Source of the DNA: Oxalobacteraceae bacterium
Lineage (GTDB): Bacteria > Pseudomonadota > Gammaproteobacteria > Burkholderiales > Burkholderiaceae_D
NCBI GenBank assembly: GCA_947446335.1
Contig: CANFGA010000203.1
Span: forward strand, 1-6,075
DNA: 6,075 bases
Direction: 5' to 3'
Shown here piece by piece: positions 5,942 to 6,075 of this stretch. Each line of letters opens with the position of its first letter. The first letter of the stretch is position 1. The notes beneath the pieces were generated by a model. That model made no database searches, was not told the origin of the DNA, and saw only the letters and a program-made list of their open reading frames with translations. The position numbers and the translations under genes were made by a program.

Positions 5942-6075
5942 AAAATAAAGCCACTTACTATGCTGCATATCGGCACTCTTGCTGCTGAAAAAACGATGCA
6001 ACCAGGGCCGGTAATTTTTGAATGCTCCGTAACGCACCGAGAGCCAATTTTTTCATGCTTTCTTTTTCTTGCACG
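5942..6075. other. Right-edge stretch, no confident gene; possible partial ORF on the - strand
   Basis: No rho-independent terminator follows the DUF4145-Sel1 stop. On the - strand one frame is open from the window edge to a TAG at 5958-5960 and could be the last ~38 residues of a gene entering from the right (MKKLALGALRSIQKLPALV within it). Another - strand frame, from about 6050 to 5936, also reads plausibly (VRYGAFKNYRPWLHRFF). Neither is long enough to judge. Confidence 0.3.

Noticed and set aside
5936..6050. - strand frame reading VRYGAFKNYRPWLHRFF
   Set aside because: It looks protein-like but is about 38 codons, lacks a start in the window and overlaps the end of the DUF4145-Sel1 gene.
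1..6075. CRISPR array, tRNA gene or tyrosine-recombinase attachment site
   Set aside because: I saw no regularly spaced identical repeats, no tRNA cloverleaf and no integrase gene or direct-repeat att pair.

Overview
The window looks like a chromosomal segment of a betaproteobacterium, probably Oxalobacteraceae (Herminiimonas/Janthinobacterium-like). The 5S rRNA at the left edge has the Burkholderiales form, and the DUF1840 gene and the lipoprotein next to the competence ATPase gene comM fit that order. The genus is an inference from remembered sequences, not from a search.

Left part (1-1795), host backbone. The 3' end of a 5S rRNA gene and its strong terminator close an rRNA operon on the + strand. 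Converging on it from the - strand are the remains of comM (yifB), a small putative lipoprotein and a DUF1840 protein. They are closely spaced and may once have been one transcription unit. The terminator hairpin has U/A tracts on both sides and can serve both directions.

Middle part (about 1796-4029), foreign DNA. Similarity to ComM stops abruptly at the Walker B motif (DELPEF), so the N-terminal ~300 residues, including Walker A, are missing upstream. About 145 bp of unassigned, A/T-richer DNA with repeated TTAGC-like motifs follows. Then comes a decayed IS21-family insertion sequence on the - strand. Its istA is full length but carries two frameshifts. Its istB carries a premature stop and a probable frameshift and is cut off after the Walker A region. 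The istA-side end of the element survives, with an imperfect long inverted repeat, and ends near 4029. The istB-side end is gone.

Right part (4030-6075), accessory DNA. About 530 bp without a recognisable gene lead to a perfect TATAAT box and a small palindrome. These precede a + strand gene for a protein of about 458 residues that joins an N-terminal DUF4145 (HEPN-like) domain to a row of Sel1-like repeats. This is the only apparently intact cargo gene and the most interesting candidate for an undescribed function. The last ~130 bp hold nothing I can assign.

Overall reading: comM, a known island integration site in other bacteria, has been broken here, and the DNA to its right is a mosaic of a dead IS and an orphan DUF4145-Sel1 gene. 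Whether the N-terminal half of comM lies beyond the right edge cannot be decided from this window.
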